Source: GCA-2715965 sp047608975
GTDB taxonomy: Bacteria; Verrucomicrobiota; Verrucomicrobiia; Limisphaerales; JAYPXF01
Direction: 5' to 3'
DNA: 64,000 nucleotides
Assembly (NCBI GenBank): GCA_047608975.1
Contig: JBLFYM010000004.1
Coordinates: forward strand, 35,095-99,094
The notes beneath the pieces are model-generated. The model had not been told where the DNA came from. It saw nothing but the letters and a program-made list of their open reading frames with translations, and did no database searches. A program made the translations under genes and the position numbers. Shown here piece after piece: positions 19,012 to 29,200 of this stretch (positions within the stretch are counted from its first letter, which is position 1; each line of letters begins with the position of its first letter).

Positions 19012-19678
19012 TCCCACCTTCATCCTCGGCGAAGACGCCCACATCGATCCGGGCGTCGTCCTCGGCTATTGTCATCCGGGCAGCGCGGAACCGCTTCGCA
19101 TCGGTGACCATGCGATCATTCGATCCGCTTCGATCATTTACACGGATACGACCATCGGCCACCGCTTTCAATGCGGTCACCAGGTTCTCATCCGCGCGGA
19201 AGTTACCATCGGTGACCGTTGCGTCGTACATCACCAGTGCTCGCTCGAAGGCCGGCTCCAGATTGGAAATGGAGTCAAGCTGATGGCCCAGATTTACCTA
19301 CCGAGTACGACCGTGATTGGAAACATGGTTTTCATAGGACCTGGAACCACCTTCCTGAACGACAAATATCCCATGCGCCGCGCCGCTCCCGTCGAAGGGC
19401 CGCACGTCGAGGATCACGTCTCCATCGGGGGCGGTGTCACCGTCTGTCCAGGTGTCACCATCGGGAGAAACTCCGTGATCGGTGCGGGCTCGTTGGTCAA
19501 CACGGATGTGCCCCCCAACACGCTGGCCTACGGAGTGCCCGCCCGACATCACCCCCTGCCCGAGAATATTTCCCACGGAAACCTCCCTGAGTTGTTGCTA
19601 CCCCAGACCGACCTGTTCGGCGCACAACAGGATGACTCCTGGCGCGATAAAGAATCCCCAACTCCACCCACACAATGA
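19001..19678 (+). CDS. left-handed beta-helix (hexapeptide) acyltransferase
   Basis: 225 residues made mostly of imperfect hexapeptide repeats (IGDHAI, IGHRFQ, IGDRCV, IGNGVK, IGNMVF, IGGGVT, IGRNSV), followed by the usual VNTDVPPNTLAYGVPAR turn near the end. This is the LbH fold of sugar O- and N-acyltransferases using acetyl- or acyl-CoA, close in pattern to WbpD/WlbB-type N-acetyltransferases. It overlaps both neighbours (11 and 4 bases), so it belongs to the operon with the ceramidase-like enzyme and the symporter. Confidence 0.88.
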   Translation: MPPDPTFILGEDAHIDPGVVLGYCHPGSAEPLRIGDHAIIRSASIIYTDTTIGHRFQCGHQVLIRAEVTIGDRCVVHHQCSLEGRLQIGNGVKLMAQIYLPSTTVIGNMVFIGPGTTFLNDKYPMRRAAPVEGPHVEDHVSIGGGVTVCPGVTIGRNSVIGAGSLVNTDVPPNTLAYGVPARHHPLPENISHGNLPELLLPQTDLFGAQQDDSWRDKESPTPPTQ

Positions 19679-21186
19679 ACAACGGACTTCACTGGATCGA
19701 TTGGCTGATCATCGCGGCTTACGCGGGTGGCATGCTGCTCCTGGGCTGGTACTACAGCCGCAAGCGGGCGACGGCCGACGAGTATTTCACCGGCGGTCGG
19801 GCCATGAATCCGTTTCTGGTCGGCATCTCGCTTTTCGCCACCTTGCTGAGCACGATCTCCTATCTTTCGAAGCCCGGAGAGATCGTGAAGAACGGGCCCT
19901 ACATCCTGACCGCCGTGGTCTCGATTCCCATCGCGTTCTACGTGGTCGGATATTGGTTGATCCCGGTCTTCATGCGCTACCGCCTGACCAGCGCCTACGA
20001 ACTTCTTGAGATGAAACTCGGGGTGAGCAGTCGGCTCATCGGCGCAATCATGTTCATTTCTCTGCGCCTGATGTGGATGGCCGTGCTTCTCAATTTCGCC
20101 GCCGGTGCCTTGCTCGTGATGTTTGGGCTGGATGAACGTTGGCTGTTTCCCGCGACTGCGATCATTGGCGCCATTGCGCTGGCATACTCAACCCTCGGTG
20201 GATTGCGGGCCGTTGTGATCACCGATCTGATTCAGTTTGTCCTCCTGTTGGGCGGCGCGATTCTGGTGCTCATCATCATCACTCTTCGCATGGATGGCTT
20301 TGATTGGCTTCCCACCAAATGGGATCCCAACTGGAAAGTCCAACCCGTCTTCAGCCTGGACCCCTACCTCCGCTTGACGGTGGTCGGCGTGATCGTCACC
20401 CAAGTGATCTGGAACATCTGTACCGCGGGCGGCGACCAGACGGCAATCCAGCGTTACATGGCCACGCGCGACGCGGCCAGTGCCCGGAAATCCTATCTCG
20501 TCAATTCGATCGCCACGCTGGTCTCCTCCCTGGTGCTGGCGCTGGTCGGACTCGCGCTGATGGCGTATTTCAGGCAGCACACCGACGGCCTCCCTGAGGG
20601 ACAGACCGTACTGGGTTCAGCAGACAAACTGTTCCCGTATTTTATTTCCCATCACCTTCCCGTCGGCATCGCCGGACTCGTGGTGGCCGGAATGTTCGCC
20701 GCCGCCATGTCCAGCATCGACTCCGGGGTGAACTCGATCACCGCCGTGGTGACCACGGACTTCATCGGACGCTTCCGAAAACCTGCCAGCTCTCAACCGA
20801 CCGAGGCCGGTGACATGCGCACCGCCAAGCTGATCGCAGTGACTGTCGGAGTGTTGGTGATCTGCGGCAGCACCCTGATCGAATACGTTCCCGGGAATCT
20901 GCTCGCGGTTTCGAAACGGGCCACCGATCTCTTTGTCACCCCCTTGTTCACCCTCTTCTTCATGGCCCTCTTCGTTCGCTTCGCCACGACCAAAGGTGCC
21001 AATGCCGGTGCCGTATGCGGTTTCCTCACCGGTGCCCTCATCGCGTTCTGGAATCCGCTCTTCGATCAGGAAAGATCGCTGAGTTTCACCTGGATCAGTC
21101 CATTGGCTCTCACCGTCGGGATTACCGTCGGCTGCCTGGTCAGCTGGTTTACGCGCGTTCCCGACAGGCGCAACGCAGAGAGTTGA
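19675..21186 (+). CDS. sodium/solute symporter (SSS family)
   Basis: 503 residues with about 13 hydrophobic segments. Family marks are DEYFTGGRAMNPF after helix 1, AYELLEMKLG, the GGDQTAIQRYMATRD loop, and MFAAAMSSIDSGVNS near helix 8, the Na+-site region. The type matches sialic acid, sugar or carboxylate importers of SLC5-like architecture. ATGA overlap with the acyltransferase stop ties it to the operon, suggesting it imports the compound processed by the upstream enzymes. Confidence 0.92.
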   Translation: MNNGLHWIDWLIIAAYAGGMLLLGWYYSRKRATADEYFTGGRAMNPFLVGISLFATLLSTISYLSKPGEIVKNGPYILTAVVSIPIAFYVVGYWLIPVFMRYRLTSAYELLEMKLGVSSRLIGAIMFISLRLMWMAVLLNFAAGALLVMFGLDERWLFPATAIIGAIALAYSTLGGLRAVVITDLIQFVLLLGGAILVLIIITLRMDGFDWLPTKWDPNWKVQPVFSLDPYLRLTVVGVIVTQVIWNICTAGGDQTAIQRYMATRDAASARKSYLVNSIATLVSSLVLALVGLALMAYFRQHTDGLPEGQTVLGSADKLFPYFISHHLPVGIAGLVVAGMFAAAMSSIDSGVNSITAVVTTDFIGRFRKPASSQPTEAGDMRTAKLIAVTVGVLVICGSTLIEYVPGNLLAVSKRATDLFVTPLFTLFFMALFVRFATTKGANAGAVCGFLTGALIAFWNPLFDQERSLSFTWISPLALTVGITVGCLVSWFTRVPDRRNAES

Positions 21187-21285
21187 AATCGGGAATCCGA
21201 AGAAAAGGTAGAACAGCAAGAAGCGTCTGTTCAAGACTGCTGCGTCAGCCGGGATCGGAAGTTTTCTCGCTGGTTCGTAGGGAAA

Positions 21286-21357
21286 TCACCGTTGATACAC
21301 ACCGCAGGATTCTCGGACAACCAGCCTTGGTGCAACGGTCAGCGTCCGGGGTGGGAT
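21286..21357 (-). pseudogene. 3' remnant of a second LacI-type regulator
   Basis: On the minus strand the 24 codons read IPPRTLTVAPRLVVRES then CGVYQR and a stop, almost the same as the C-terminus of the LacI-type gene at 23034 (which ends CGAYQR). No upstream part of this copy exists; it abuts the stop of the beta-helix gene. So the beta-helix gene lies between two LacI-type C-terminal tails in the same orientation. Confidence 0.7.
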
Positions 21358-21359
21358 GT

Positions 21360-22964
21360 TTACATGTCGATCAGCAGCTCTTTCAACCTGGTATTCTCGG
21401 CGGGAATTCGGTTTCCCGATACCTTTGAATTAGCGACGGGCTGCTTGAGCCGAAAGGCGACCTTGGAAAAGCCGGTCACCTTGTTGCCCGAGGCAATTAT
21501 CTTGGCGCGATCGGCGAAGATGGCATGGCGCCAGCCCGTGACGGTGTTGTCTGAGAATTCGATCTCCGATCCGGGCAATGCCCACACGGCGTAGTTGGGC
21601 GGACCGACCGGTCGCATCTTGGTCCCCTCAAACCGATTGCCCGTTGCCCGCACCGATCCGCTGGCACGGATACCAGCCACACCACTGCCCCGGATGATGT
21701 TGCCGGTGAAGGCGACCTTGGACCCGCTAAAGACCATGATAATGGGGGGCATGCCGCCGGTACGGGAGAACTCGTTGTTCCTGAAATCAACCGTCCAGCC
21801 AGCGTTAACGCCGGCAGCGACCTTTGCGTTTTCCAGCAACCGGTTGTCCTCGATCACGGCCTTGCCTTTCGTGCACTTGGCAAAGCCGATCCCGGAGGCC
21901 TGGTTGTGGTGGAGATGATTGCCCCGGATCGTGGCACTGGAGTTTTCACTAAGCCCGATGCCGGACTGGCCGTTGGCGAAGCACTCATTCTGCAGGATGG
22001 TGGCCGACGCGTGTTCCTTGAGACCGATGCCGGTGAGTCCGTTGTCGTGGCAACGATTGCCGCGCAGGGTCGGAAAGGCTTCCTCCTCGACACCAATGCC
22101 GGCCATCTGGTTGTGGCGGCAATGGTTGAACTCAACCATGGGTCGGGTGGCCGCGTCCGTGCGGATGCCGATCCCGGCGCGACGGTTGGAATGGCAGAGA
22201 TTGGAGCGGACGGTGGGACAGGCTCCTTCACTGATACCGATGCCCGCCCGGATATTCGCGTAGCAGAGATTTGAAACGACGAGTGGACTGGCGTTGTCGT
22301 GGCCGATCCCGGCGTAAAAGTTTTCGAAACAGACGTTGTTGGAGATGACCGCGGTGGATCCCTTCATGGAACCGATGCCACCGCCCATGTTGCGGTACAC
22401 GATATTGGCGACAATCAGCGGTGAGCAGGATTTGCCGGGAGTGCCCTCAATGCCGATTCCGGAACGCCCGATGTGATGGACGATGTTGTTCCGGACTTCG
22501 CAGTCGACGCCTTGGACAAGGATGCCGGCATTGCCGGCCACGCCGATGTGCCCGTGCAATTGTTCGTTGCCACTGGTGGCGTCGTGATGTCGCCACTTGG
22601 CGTCGTCGTATCTGCCAAAGTTGGCAACCGTAAAACCGTCGAGCACCGCCCCGGCCGCCATCCGGACACCCGTGGCGTCGGCAGGTAGACCGGTGCCATC
22701 AATGAGGGTTGTTTCGGCTCGCCGCAGGCCCTGTTTGCCAGTCGCATCGCCACCGACACTCCGAAGGGTGATCAGCGGTTTGAGTACCACAGACTCCGGA
22801 TACGTTCCGGCTTGAACGAGCACCGTATCTCCGGGCGCTGCCTGATTGATAGCCGACTGAATACTCCGTGAATCCCCCGGTACGCGAATGGTCGCCGCGG
22901 TTAGCAAACCGCAACCTGACAGAACGAAGACAGCAATGACACGAACGATCTGGTGGAAGTGCAT
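21360..22964 (-). CDS. parallel beta-helix lipoprotein (NosD/pectate-lyase-like)
   Basis: 534 residues. The leader ends VLSGC, a good lipobox, so the mature protein is probably a lipoprotein from Cys18. The motif IRVPGDSRSIQSAINQA and GDTVLVQAGTYPE is the usual N-terminus of right-handed beta-helix proteins. Residues 169-370 form about nine coils of 22-25 residues, each with GIG at the turn and most with N-x-C-x-x-N, giving stacked Cys at 212, 234, 257, 282, 305 and 328. It is probably a surface carbohydrate-binding or cleaving protein; no catalytic triad was identified. Confidence 0.82.
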   Translation of the reverse strand: MHFHQIVRVIAVFVLSGCGLLTAATIRVPGDSRSIQSAINQAAPGDTVLVQAGTYPESVVLKPLITLRSVGGDATGKQGLRRAETTLIDGTGLPADATGVRMAAGAVLDGFTVANFGRYDDAKWRHHDATSGNEQLHGHIGVAGNAGILVQGVDCEVRNNIVHHIGRSGIGIEGTPGKSCSPLIVANIVYRNMGGGIGSMKGSTAVISNNVCFENFYAGIGHDNASPLVVSNLCYANIRAGIGISEGACPTVRSNLCHSNRRAGIGIRTDAATRPMVEFNHCRHNQMAGIGVEEEAFPTLRGNRCHDNGLTGIGLKEHASATILQNECFANGQSGIGLSENSSATIRGNHLHHNQASGIGFAKCTKGKAVIEDNRLLENAKVAAGVNAGWTVDFRNNEFSRTGGMPPIIMVFSGSKVAFTGNIIRGSGVAGIRASGSVRATGNRFEGTKMRPVGPPNYAVWALPGSEIEFSDNTVTGWRHAIFADRAKIIASGNKVTGFSKVAFRLKQPVANSKVSGNRIPAENTRLKELLIDM

Positions 22965-23033
22965 CGCAGATTTCGACCGTCGAAACGGTCACTTACTTCA
23001 TCCGTTCTCAGACAATATATGACCTTCCAGATT

Positions 23034-23936
23034 TCACCGCTGATACGCACCGCAGGATTCGCGGACGACGAGTCTGGGGGCGACGACGAGTCTGGGGGCG
23101 ACGGTGAGGGTGCGGGGTGGAATGGTGGGGGTTTGGATTCGTTCTTCCATGGCCCGGAAGGCGACTTCGGCGATCTCGCGACAGGGTTGATGGATGGTTG
23201 TGAGCGATACCGGGAGAAGCGTGGCGTAGCGGACGTCGTCGAAGCCGGCAATGCGGACTGTATCGGGGACGGCGATCTTCAGCTGGAGCAGACCTTTCAG
23301 CAGTTCAGCGGCGGTGAAATCGTTGGCGCAAAGGATGGCGTCGCAAGCGGAGCCGGCGCGGAGGCTGCGGATGAAGCGGGTGTCGGTCGGATCACCGAGG
23401 GCGACCAGGTCCTGCCGGTTCTCCAGATCGTAGCGGCGTAGGGCTTCGCGGACGCCGCTGATTCGAGCTGCCACGGTGGAGGCGGGCTCGGGGCGGGCGA
23501 CGAAACGGAGCTGGCGGCAGCCCAGGCGGATCAGATGTTCGGCGAGCGCAAAGCCAGCGCTGAAGTTGTCCATCGAAACAAGGTCGCACTGGCTGCGGAG
23601 CGGAAACTCGGCAACGTCGCGATCGAGGAGGATCACGGGGGTCCCGGCGTGTCGCAGCATCTCCAGGATCTCGGTGTTCACGGCTTCGCGTTCCGCGCCG
23701 GTGATCAGCGGGGCAAAGAACACACCGTCCACGCCTTGCTCCACAAACTGACGGGACACTTCGCGGGCATGTTTGGGGGTCGGGTCGCGGTCAACGTGTG
23801 GGACCGGGCTGCCGCCCCAAAGCAGGCCGTATCCCTGCATTCTGGCCAAGGCGCTGAGCTCGCCACAGATCGCATCGAAGATTTCTGTCGTGCCGCGTTC
23901 GGGTACCAACCTCGCGCAGCAGAAACCCGAACTCAC
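23034..23936 (-). pseudogene. LacI/GalR-type regulator, ligand-binding domain only
   Basis: The 300 residues from the GTG at 23936 cover a periplasmic-binding-protein-like sensor domain: RGTTEIFDAICGELSALA at the start, DGVFFAPL, PVILLDRD, DNFSAGFALAEHLI, CDAILCANDFTAAELLKGL and VRIAGFDDVRYA. The DNA-binding helix-turn-helix and hinge (about 60 residues) that should precede it are missing: immediately upstream the DNA becomes a DUF1592 gene on the other strand. It cannot bind DNA as a normal LacI protein. The C-terminus has a duplicated VVAPRL. Confidence 0.75.
23064..23099 (-). repeat. 18-bp perfect tandem duplication in the LacI-type gene
   Basis: Two identical 18-base units (23064-23081, 23082-23099) encode a doubled six-residue block near the C-terminus. 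The related tail at 21286-21357 has one unit, so the extra copy arose here without breaking the frame. Confidence 0.85.
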
Positions 23937-26010
23937 TCAGGAACTCCTGGCCCTGTGCGTCGCCCACGGCAAAGACCTGGTGGATCCGAAACATTTCCGC
24001 ACGCGCGCCGTGCTCAAACGTCCCACTGCACCCCTGATACCCTACCAGCACATGCTTACCATGCTCACCACTTTGTTGCGTGCATCCAGCTCGGGTCAGG
24101 AGCGCGGGCATACGAAGCTTCGGCGGTTGAACCGGTTTCACTACAACAACACGATCAAAGACCTGTTCCAGCTGGATCGCGACGTCTTCAAACTGTCAGA
24201 GAAACTGATGACGCGGCAAAGCAACTACCTGCAAGCGAACGCCGGACTCATGCCCGACGAGGTCCGGGTCGCCTGTCTGTCGCTGAACGTGTCGGGAGGT
24301 ATGAGGTGGGTGAACGCCTTCCCCAAAGACCTTCGGGCAACCCACGGATTCGACAATCAGGCCAACCAATTGACGCTTTCGCCCTTATTGCTGGATTCGT
24401 TTCTGCGCCTGAGCGTTTCGATCCTGGGGAGTCCGGATTTCAACGCGAACACCGTTGGTATCTGGAATGACTATTTTGAGGAACCCATCGCTGATGCCGA
24501 CCGGCGGCGCACGATCAGGGAACGCCTGGCCGAGTTTCTTCGGCGCGCTTTCCGTGGTCCCATAGATCGGATGACTCTGGATCGCTATACGGACTACACC
24601 TTGGCCAAATTGAAACAGGGCCTGTCCTTCACTGCGGCCATGACGAAGGTGACCTCGGCTGCCCTTTCGTCGCCGATGTTTCTCTACCGCTCCATGGCGG
24701 AGAACGCCAAACAGATCGAACTCGCCTCCCGGCTTTCGTTCTTTCTCTGGGGCAGCATTCCGGATCAGGAACTTCTGAGCCTCGCGGAGAAAGGCGAACT
24801 CTCCCATCGTGATATTCTCACAAAAACCATCGACCGAATGCTTGCCGATCCAAAGATCGAACGCTTCCTCGACTCCTTTCCCGCGCAATGGATGCAGTTG
24901 GAAAATGCCCTGGCCGTGACTCCGGATCCCCGCCAGGCCGAGTTCTTCAACCTCGATCCCATTCACCCTGCCAGCTCCCAGATGATCCTCGAGCCGTTGC
25001 TTTTGTTTGACGCCGTGTTCATTGAAAACCGACCCATCACAGAACTCCTGTCTCCCACGTTTGGTTATCAAAGTGAGTTTCTGAAGAACTGGTACACCGC
25101 CAACCTGAAATACCCGGAGTTCGACGCGGGCGAATTTGAAAAGCAAAGCCAGCTTCAGGAAATGCGCCGCGAAGCCCTGTTGAGCGATATCGCAGCCAGG
25201 CGCGAGAAGTTGAAGACCTTGGCGAAGAACGCGAACGACGACCGCACGCAGCTGCTGAAGGCGATCAACAATCAGTCGGCTGAACTGAAAACAATTCCAA
25301 AGAACAGGAACGTCAAACGGGCGGAGCTCGGTTCGCGAAAGAAATATGAAAACGACATCCTTCGCCAACTACGATCCCCGAATTTCCGACGAATACATGC
25401 CACGGATCCTCGTTACGGCGGAGTCATTACCAGCGCCGCCATGCTGAGCATGACCTCCGCCCCCAAGCGAACCCAGCCGATTGCCCGCGGCGCCTGGATC
25501 ATTGAGGTGATCCTTAACGATCCGCCACCACCGCCCCCCAACGACGTTCCGCCTTTGGACGAAGACAACACGGACAAGAATCTGACCATCCGCGAGAAGT
25601 TCGCCCAACACCGTGCGAACCCCGATTGCGCCGGTTGCCATGCCCGTCTCGATCCCCTCGGTTTTGCTCTGGAGAACTTCGATATCACCGGGCGCTGGCG
25701 CGACCGATACAAAAACGGCCGCGACGTCGATGCCAGCGGCGTCCTCATGAAGACGCACCCGTTCAATGACGTGGTTCGCTTCAAGCAAGCGCTCGTCAAA
25801 GGAGACCGACGGTTCGCCAAAGCCTTCACCGCCCACCTCCTGCGCTTCGCCCTCGCCAAAGAACTTACCCCCGCCGACACCCTCACCATCGACGCCATCG
25901 TCGCAAAGTCCGGGCCGGAAAAATTCAAACTGAAATCCGTCATCCGCGAAGTGATCCTCAGCGATCGCTTTCTCGGACAGAACCTGGATTGGTGCCTCGA
26001 CCAAGACTGA
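23923..26010 (+). pseudogene. DUF1592-family protein lacking its N-terminus
   Basis: From about 23923 the frame reads like a PVC DUF1587/1592/1588/1585 protein: KLRRLNRFHYNNTIKDLFQL, FPKDLRATHGFDNQ, ASRLSFFLWGSIPD, TSAPKRTQPIARGAWI, CAGCHARLDPLGFALENFD. The signal peptide and CxxCH cytochrome domain found in the intact copy at 46717-49080 are absent. The frame is open back to 23773, but that part is antisense to the LacI-type gene. At the 3' end the last nine residues come from a duplicated piece of the PQQ-propeller gene. It is a fragment bounded by two foreign junctions and probably non-functional as an exported protein. Confidence 0.75.
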
Positions 26011-26122
26011 CTCACCTGTCCGCGTGTCGATGCAACCGATGTCGCCGCTGTCGTATCTCCAGAAATAGATACGATCGCCGACTACGTGAACCGTTGATGG
26101 CGTCGGCTGACCTTTGCCACGC
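25979..26122 (-). repeat. 144-bp copy of the PQQ-propeller gene interior (copy A)
   Basis: Matches 35799-35942 in the same orientation at 142 of 144 positions (differences at 26083 and 26101). On the minus strand it encodes about 47 propeller residues including PSTVHVVGDRIYFWRYDSGD. It supplies the stop codon of the truncated DUF1592 frame. The flanks are unrelated to those of copy B. Confidence 0.92.
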
Positions 26123-26248
26123 GGGAGAGTTTCGCGGAAACAACGCGTCACCCAAAAACAACTTGGTTGACCGTCAACAATATGAGCCACGGACGACAGT
26201 CTTCGGAGGCTGTCCAATCGCTTCTGGTGGCCGACGCAACGACGAGAT

Positions 26249-29200
26249 CTATTTCAAGCCCGTGCGGACGTATTCGATGAGATCGGCCATCTGCTCTGGG
26301 TTTAGGCCGGCTTCCAAACCTTCCGGCATGAGTGACAGACGGCTTCCCTGAAAGTGCGCAATCTGACTGCGGGTGATGGCGTGGGTTTTCGCGTCCGCCG
26401 CGAGCAGGGTGATACTCGAACCGGATTCGGTGATAATGCGACCGGAGAGTGAGGTATCGTCCTTGAGTTCGATGGAGTAGGCGGTGTAGCGGGGATCTAC
26501 CGAGAGGTTGGGATCGAGGATCGCGGTCAACAAACCGGCAGGAGATTTGTCGGTGATGGATCGCAGATCAGGGCCTACGGGATTGGCTTGGTCCGTCCGG
26601 TGACAGACGCTGCAAAACTGGTCGAACAAGACTTTCCCTTTTGCGGGATCGGCTTTGAGTTTCAATGCGGGTTGATACTTGGCAATCAACGGCTGCCGGT
26701 CCGGGTTCAGTGTATTCTTAAGCGCGGCGTTGGCTCGTTTGCGAATCGCCGCGCTCTTGTGTTTGATCAGCCGCTGCCGTTGGGAGGCACTCAAATCGGC
26801 TGAGGAAATGGTGCCAGCCTCAATTGTCTTCAACAGAGATTGGATCGTATTAGATTGGGACAGCAGCTGGTCGATCACGGTTTGCCGAATTGACGGCGAA
26901 AGGGTGGGCCAGCGACGCATCAGTTCCGTAGTTGCGGTTGATCCCCAGGCGCGAATCATTGCGACCGCCGCCGACTGTTGCAGCGATTTGGGATTGGTCG
27001 GTTTCAGGAGGCCGACGAGTAGCGCGAGGTCCACGTCACGTTTGTCCGCTTGTTTGCCCAGGATCTGTAGCGCGGTGGTTTTCAACGCGATGGGAGAGTT
27101 CCTGTCACTGGTGATGTGCCTCGCCTTGTTGAACAGCGTATCAATGCGTGACAGCTGTGGTCCAAGTGAAGGCTCACGGGTTGCGAGCTTGCCAATCGAC
27201 AGGGACTGTCGGGCCAATGAATCCAACCACTGTGCCAGGACAAGGAATTGCTTTTCCGAGTAGGTTCCCGCTTTGGGTGTGAGCAGCGCGTTCAACGCGA
27301 ACGCCAAGCCCTCTGGTCGCTTGCCTCCCATTTTCAGCAGATCCGGAAACAAGGTGTGTCGGTATCCCTGACTATTGACAGCGCTTTTCAGCACTGTATC
27401 GAAATGAGTGGGGATCGAACTGCGAACCGCGGCTCGCATATGTAGATCCGAGAGATCACCGTTCGCCAAGTCGGCCAGCACCGCTCCGAACGCGGCATCA
27501 CTCAAGTTTCCGAGCGTGAGTGCGACTGAAAGTTTCGTCCCGGGATCCTTCTCGTTGCGCATCTGCTCCACCAAATCGGCGACGGCATCGCCGGGAATAT
27601 TCGAATCCGAAAGTTGAAGCATTGCCAGGCGGCGAATCCTCGGATCAGGATCGAAGCAATGACTCACCCCTGGCTGGGGGGCGAATCGGCTGGCCGTGCT
27701 GAACTGTTGCAAACGTGCCAATGGTGCCTTTGCTGCCGCCAACGAATCAAAGGCATCGTTGCCCCGAACATCTTCCTTCTGAATCAACTGTCGGGCCATG
27801 TCATGCACTGTGCCATTGGGGCCACGTAGGGAATCAATCAGATCCTCACTGTCCTGACTCCGAAGATTGACGAAGGGTTCCGGGCGTTTGTCACCGGGAT
27901 AGATCCGATAGATGCGTCCGCGTTCTTCACCGGCGCGAAAGTGCGGGCGCAGCTCGTCGCGACCTGCCGGGGGGAGCCACTGCGGGTGTTCGATCATGTA
28001 GCGATACATGTCCACAACCCACAGTGCACCGTCGGGTCCGGTGCGCACCTGCACGGGGCGACACCAGCGATCGGTGGAGGTGAAAAAATCCAATTCCTTT
28101 TCGGCGGAATCACGGCTGTGTCTGAAACTGACGCCGTCCGGTGTCAGGACATGATGCTGCACGAGGTTGTGAAACGGTTCGCAGGTGAAGGCGTGGGTTT
28201 TGTCCCGCGAGAACAGCAGTTCATCGCGATACACGGCGACGGAACAGGCGGAGGTAAAGCGGCCAGATTGAGTAAAACTGTGAAACCGTTTCTGGGGTTG
28301 TTTGGCGGGATAGACCCTGGGGTTCCGCTCGGTGAGAATCTTTTTCGGCGAAGGGTGCGTGACGTCCGGATTCCGTTGCAGATAGGAATCCTCGAGAACG
28401 TAGTGCCAAATCGGATAGCTGTTCTGAACACCGAACCAATTTCCCCAATCATCGCGTGCCCGGCCGAATTGGGAGGGACCAGAAAGCGGAATCAGTTCAC
28501 CGGTCTCGGGGCGAATCTTGAAGTCTCTGGAGCCGAGTTCAAATTCCTTCCCGGTGTGGGATCGAATTACGATCGCTCCCCCATAACCGGACTGGTGACT
28601 GCCGTTGGCACAGTAGATCCAGTTATCCAGGCCCCAACGAAGGCCATTCACCCGGAGTTGCTGATTCCCTTCATAGAAGCCCCCGTACATCACCTTCTTC
28701 ACGTCGGCTCGGCCATCGCCATCAGTGTCTTCGGCATAAAGAATCTCCGGTGCCGCAGTAATCAATACCCCTTTCTTCCAGGCAAGGACGCCATTGGGAA
28801 AACTGAGTCCGTCGAGAAAGAGTGTGGATTTGTCATACTGTCCATCCTGGTCCGTATCCTCCAATACGCGGATGCGTCCACCGGGCTTCCCGTTGTTGTC
28901 CATGCCGCTGGGATAATCCGCCATCTCCGTAACCCACAGCCGACCGTCAGCTCCCCAATCGATCGCAACCGGGTCGCGCACCATGGGTTCTGAGGCCATC
29001 AGTTCGAGGGTATAGCCGTCGCGCACCCGAATGGTCCGGAGCGCGGATGACGGTGCCAGCGGCGGAGATTCAAGCGGAACAATCGTCTCCGCAACGGCGG
29101 CGGTGGGCGCCATGACACCGGCAGCGACGTAAAGCTGTTTGGCCTCCGCGGCTGTGAGTGCGCGATCGAACACGGCAGCTTCGTCCAGATAACCGTTCAG

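Noticed and set aside
22900..24000. Idea that the LacI-type gene still controls the DUF4838-symporter operon
   Set aside because: It lacks the DNA-binding domain, so direct repression is not supported by this sequence.
24385..25368. 327-codon minus-strand frame
   Set aside because: Antisense to the well-conserved DUF1592 sequence; no domain visible.
26190..26215. Hairpin resembling a terminator before the 1909-residue gene
   Set aside because: The stem GACAGTC/GGCTGTC is short with a wobble pair and there is no T tract on either strand.
25369..26217. 282-codon minus-strand frame containing propeller-like residues
   Set aside because: Only about 47 residues match, and they come from the 144-bp duplicated piece; the rest is antisense to the DUF1592 remnant. 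Not a gene.
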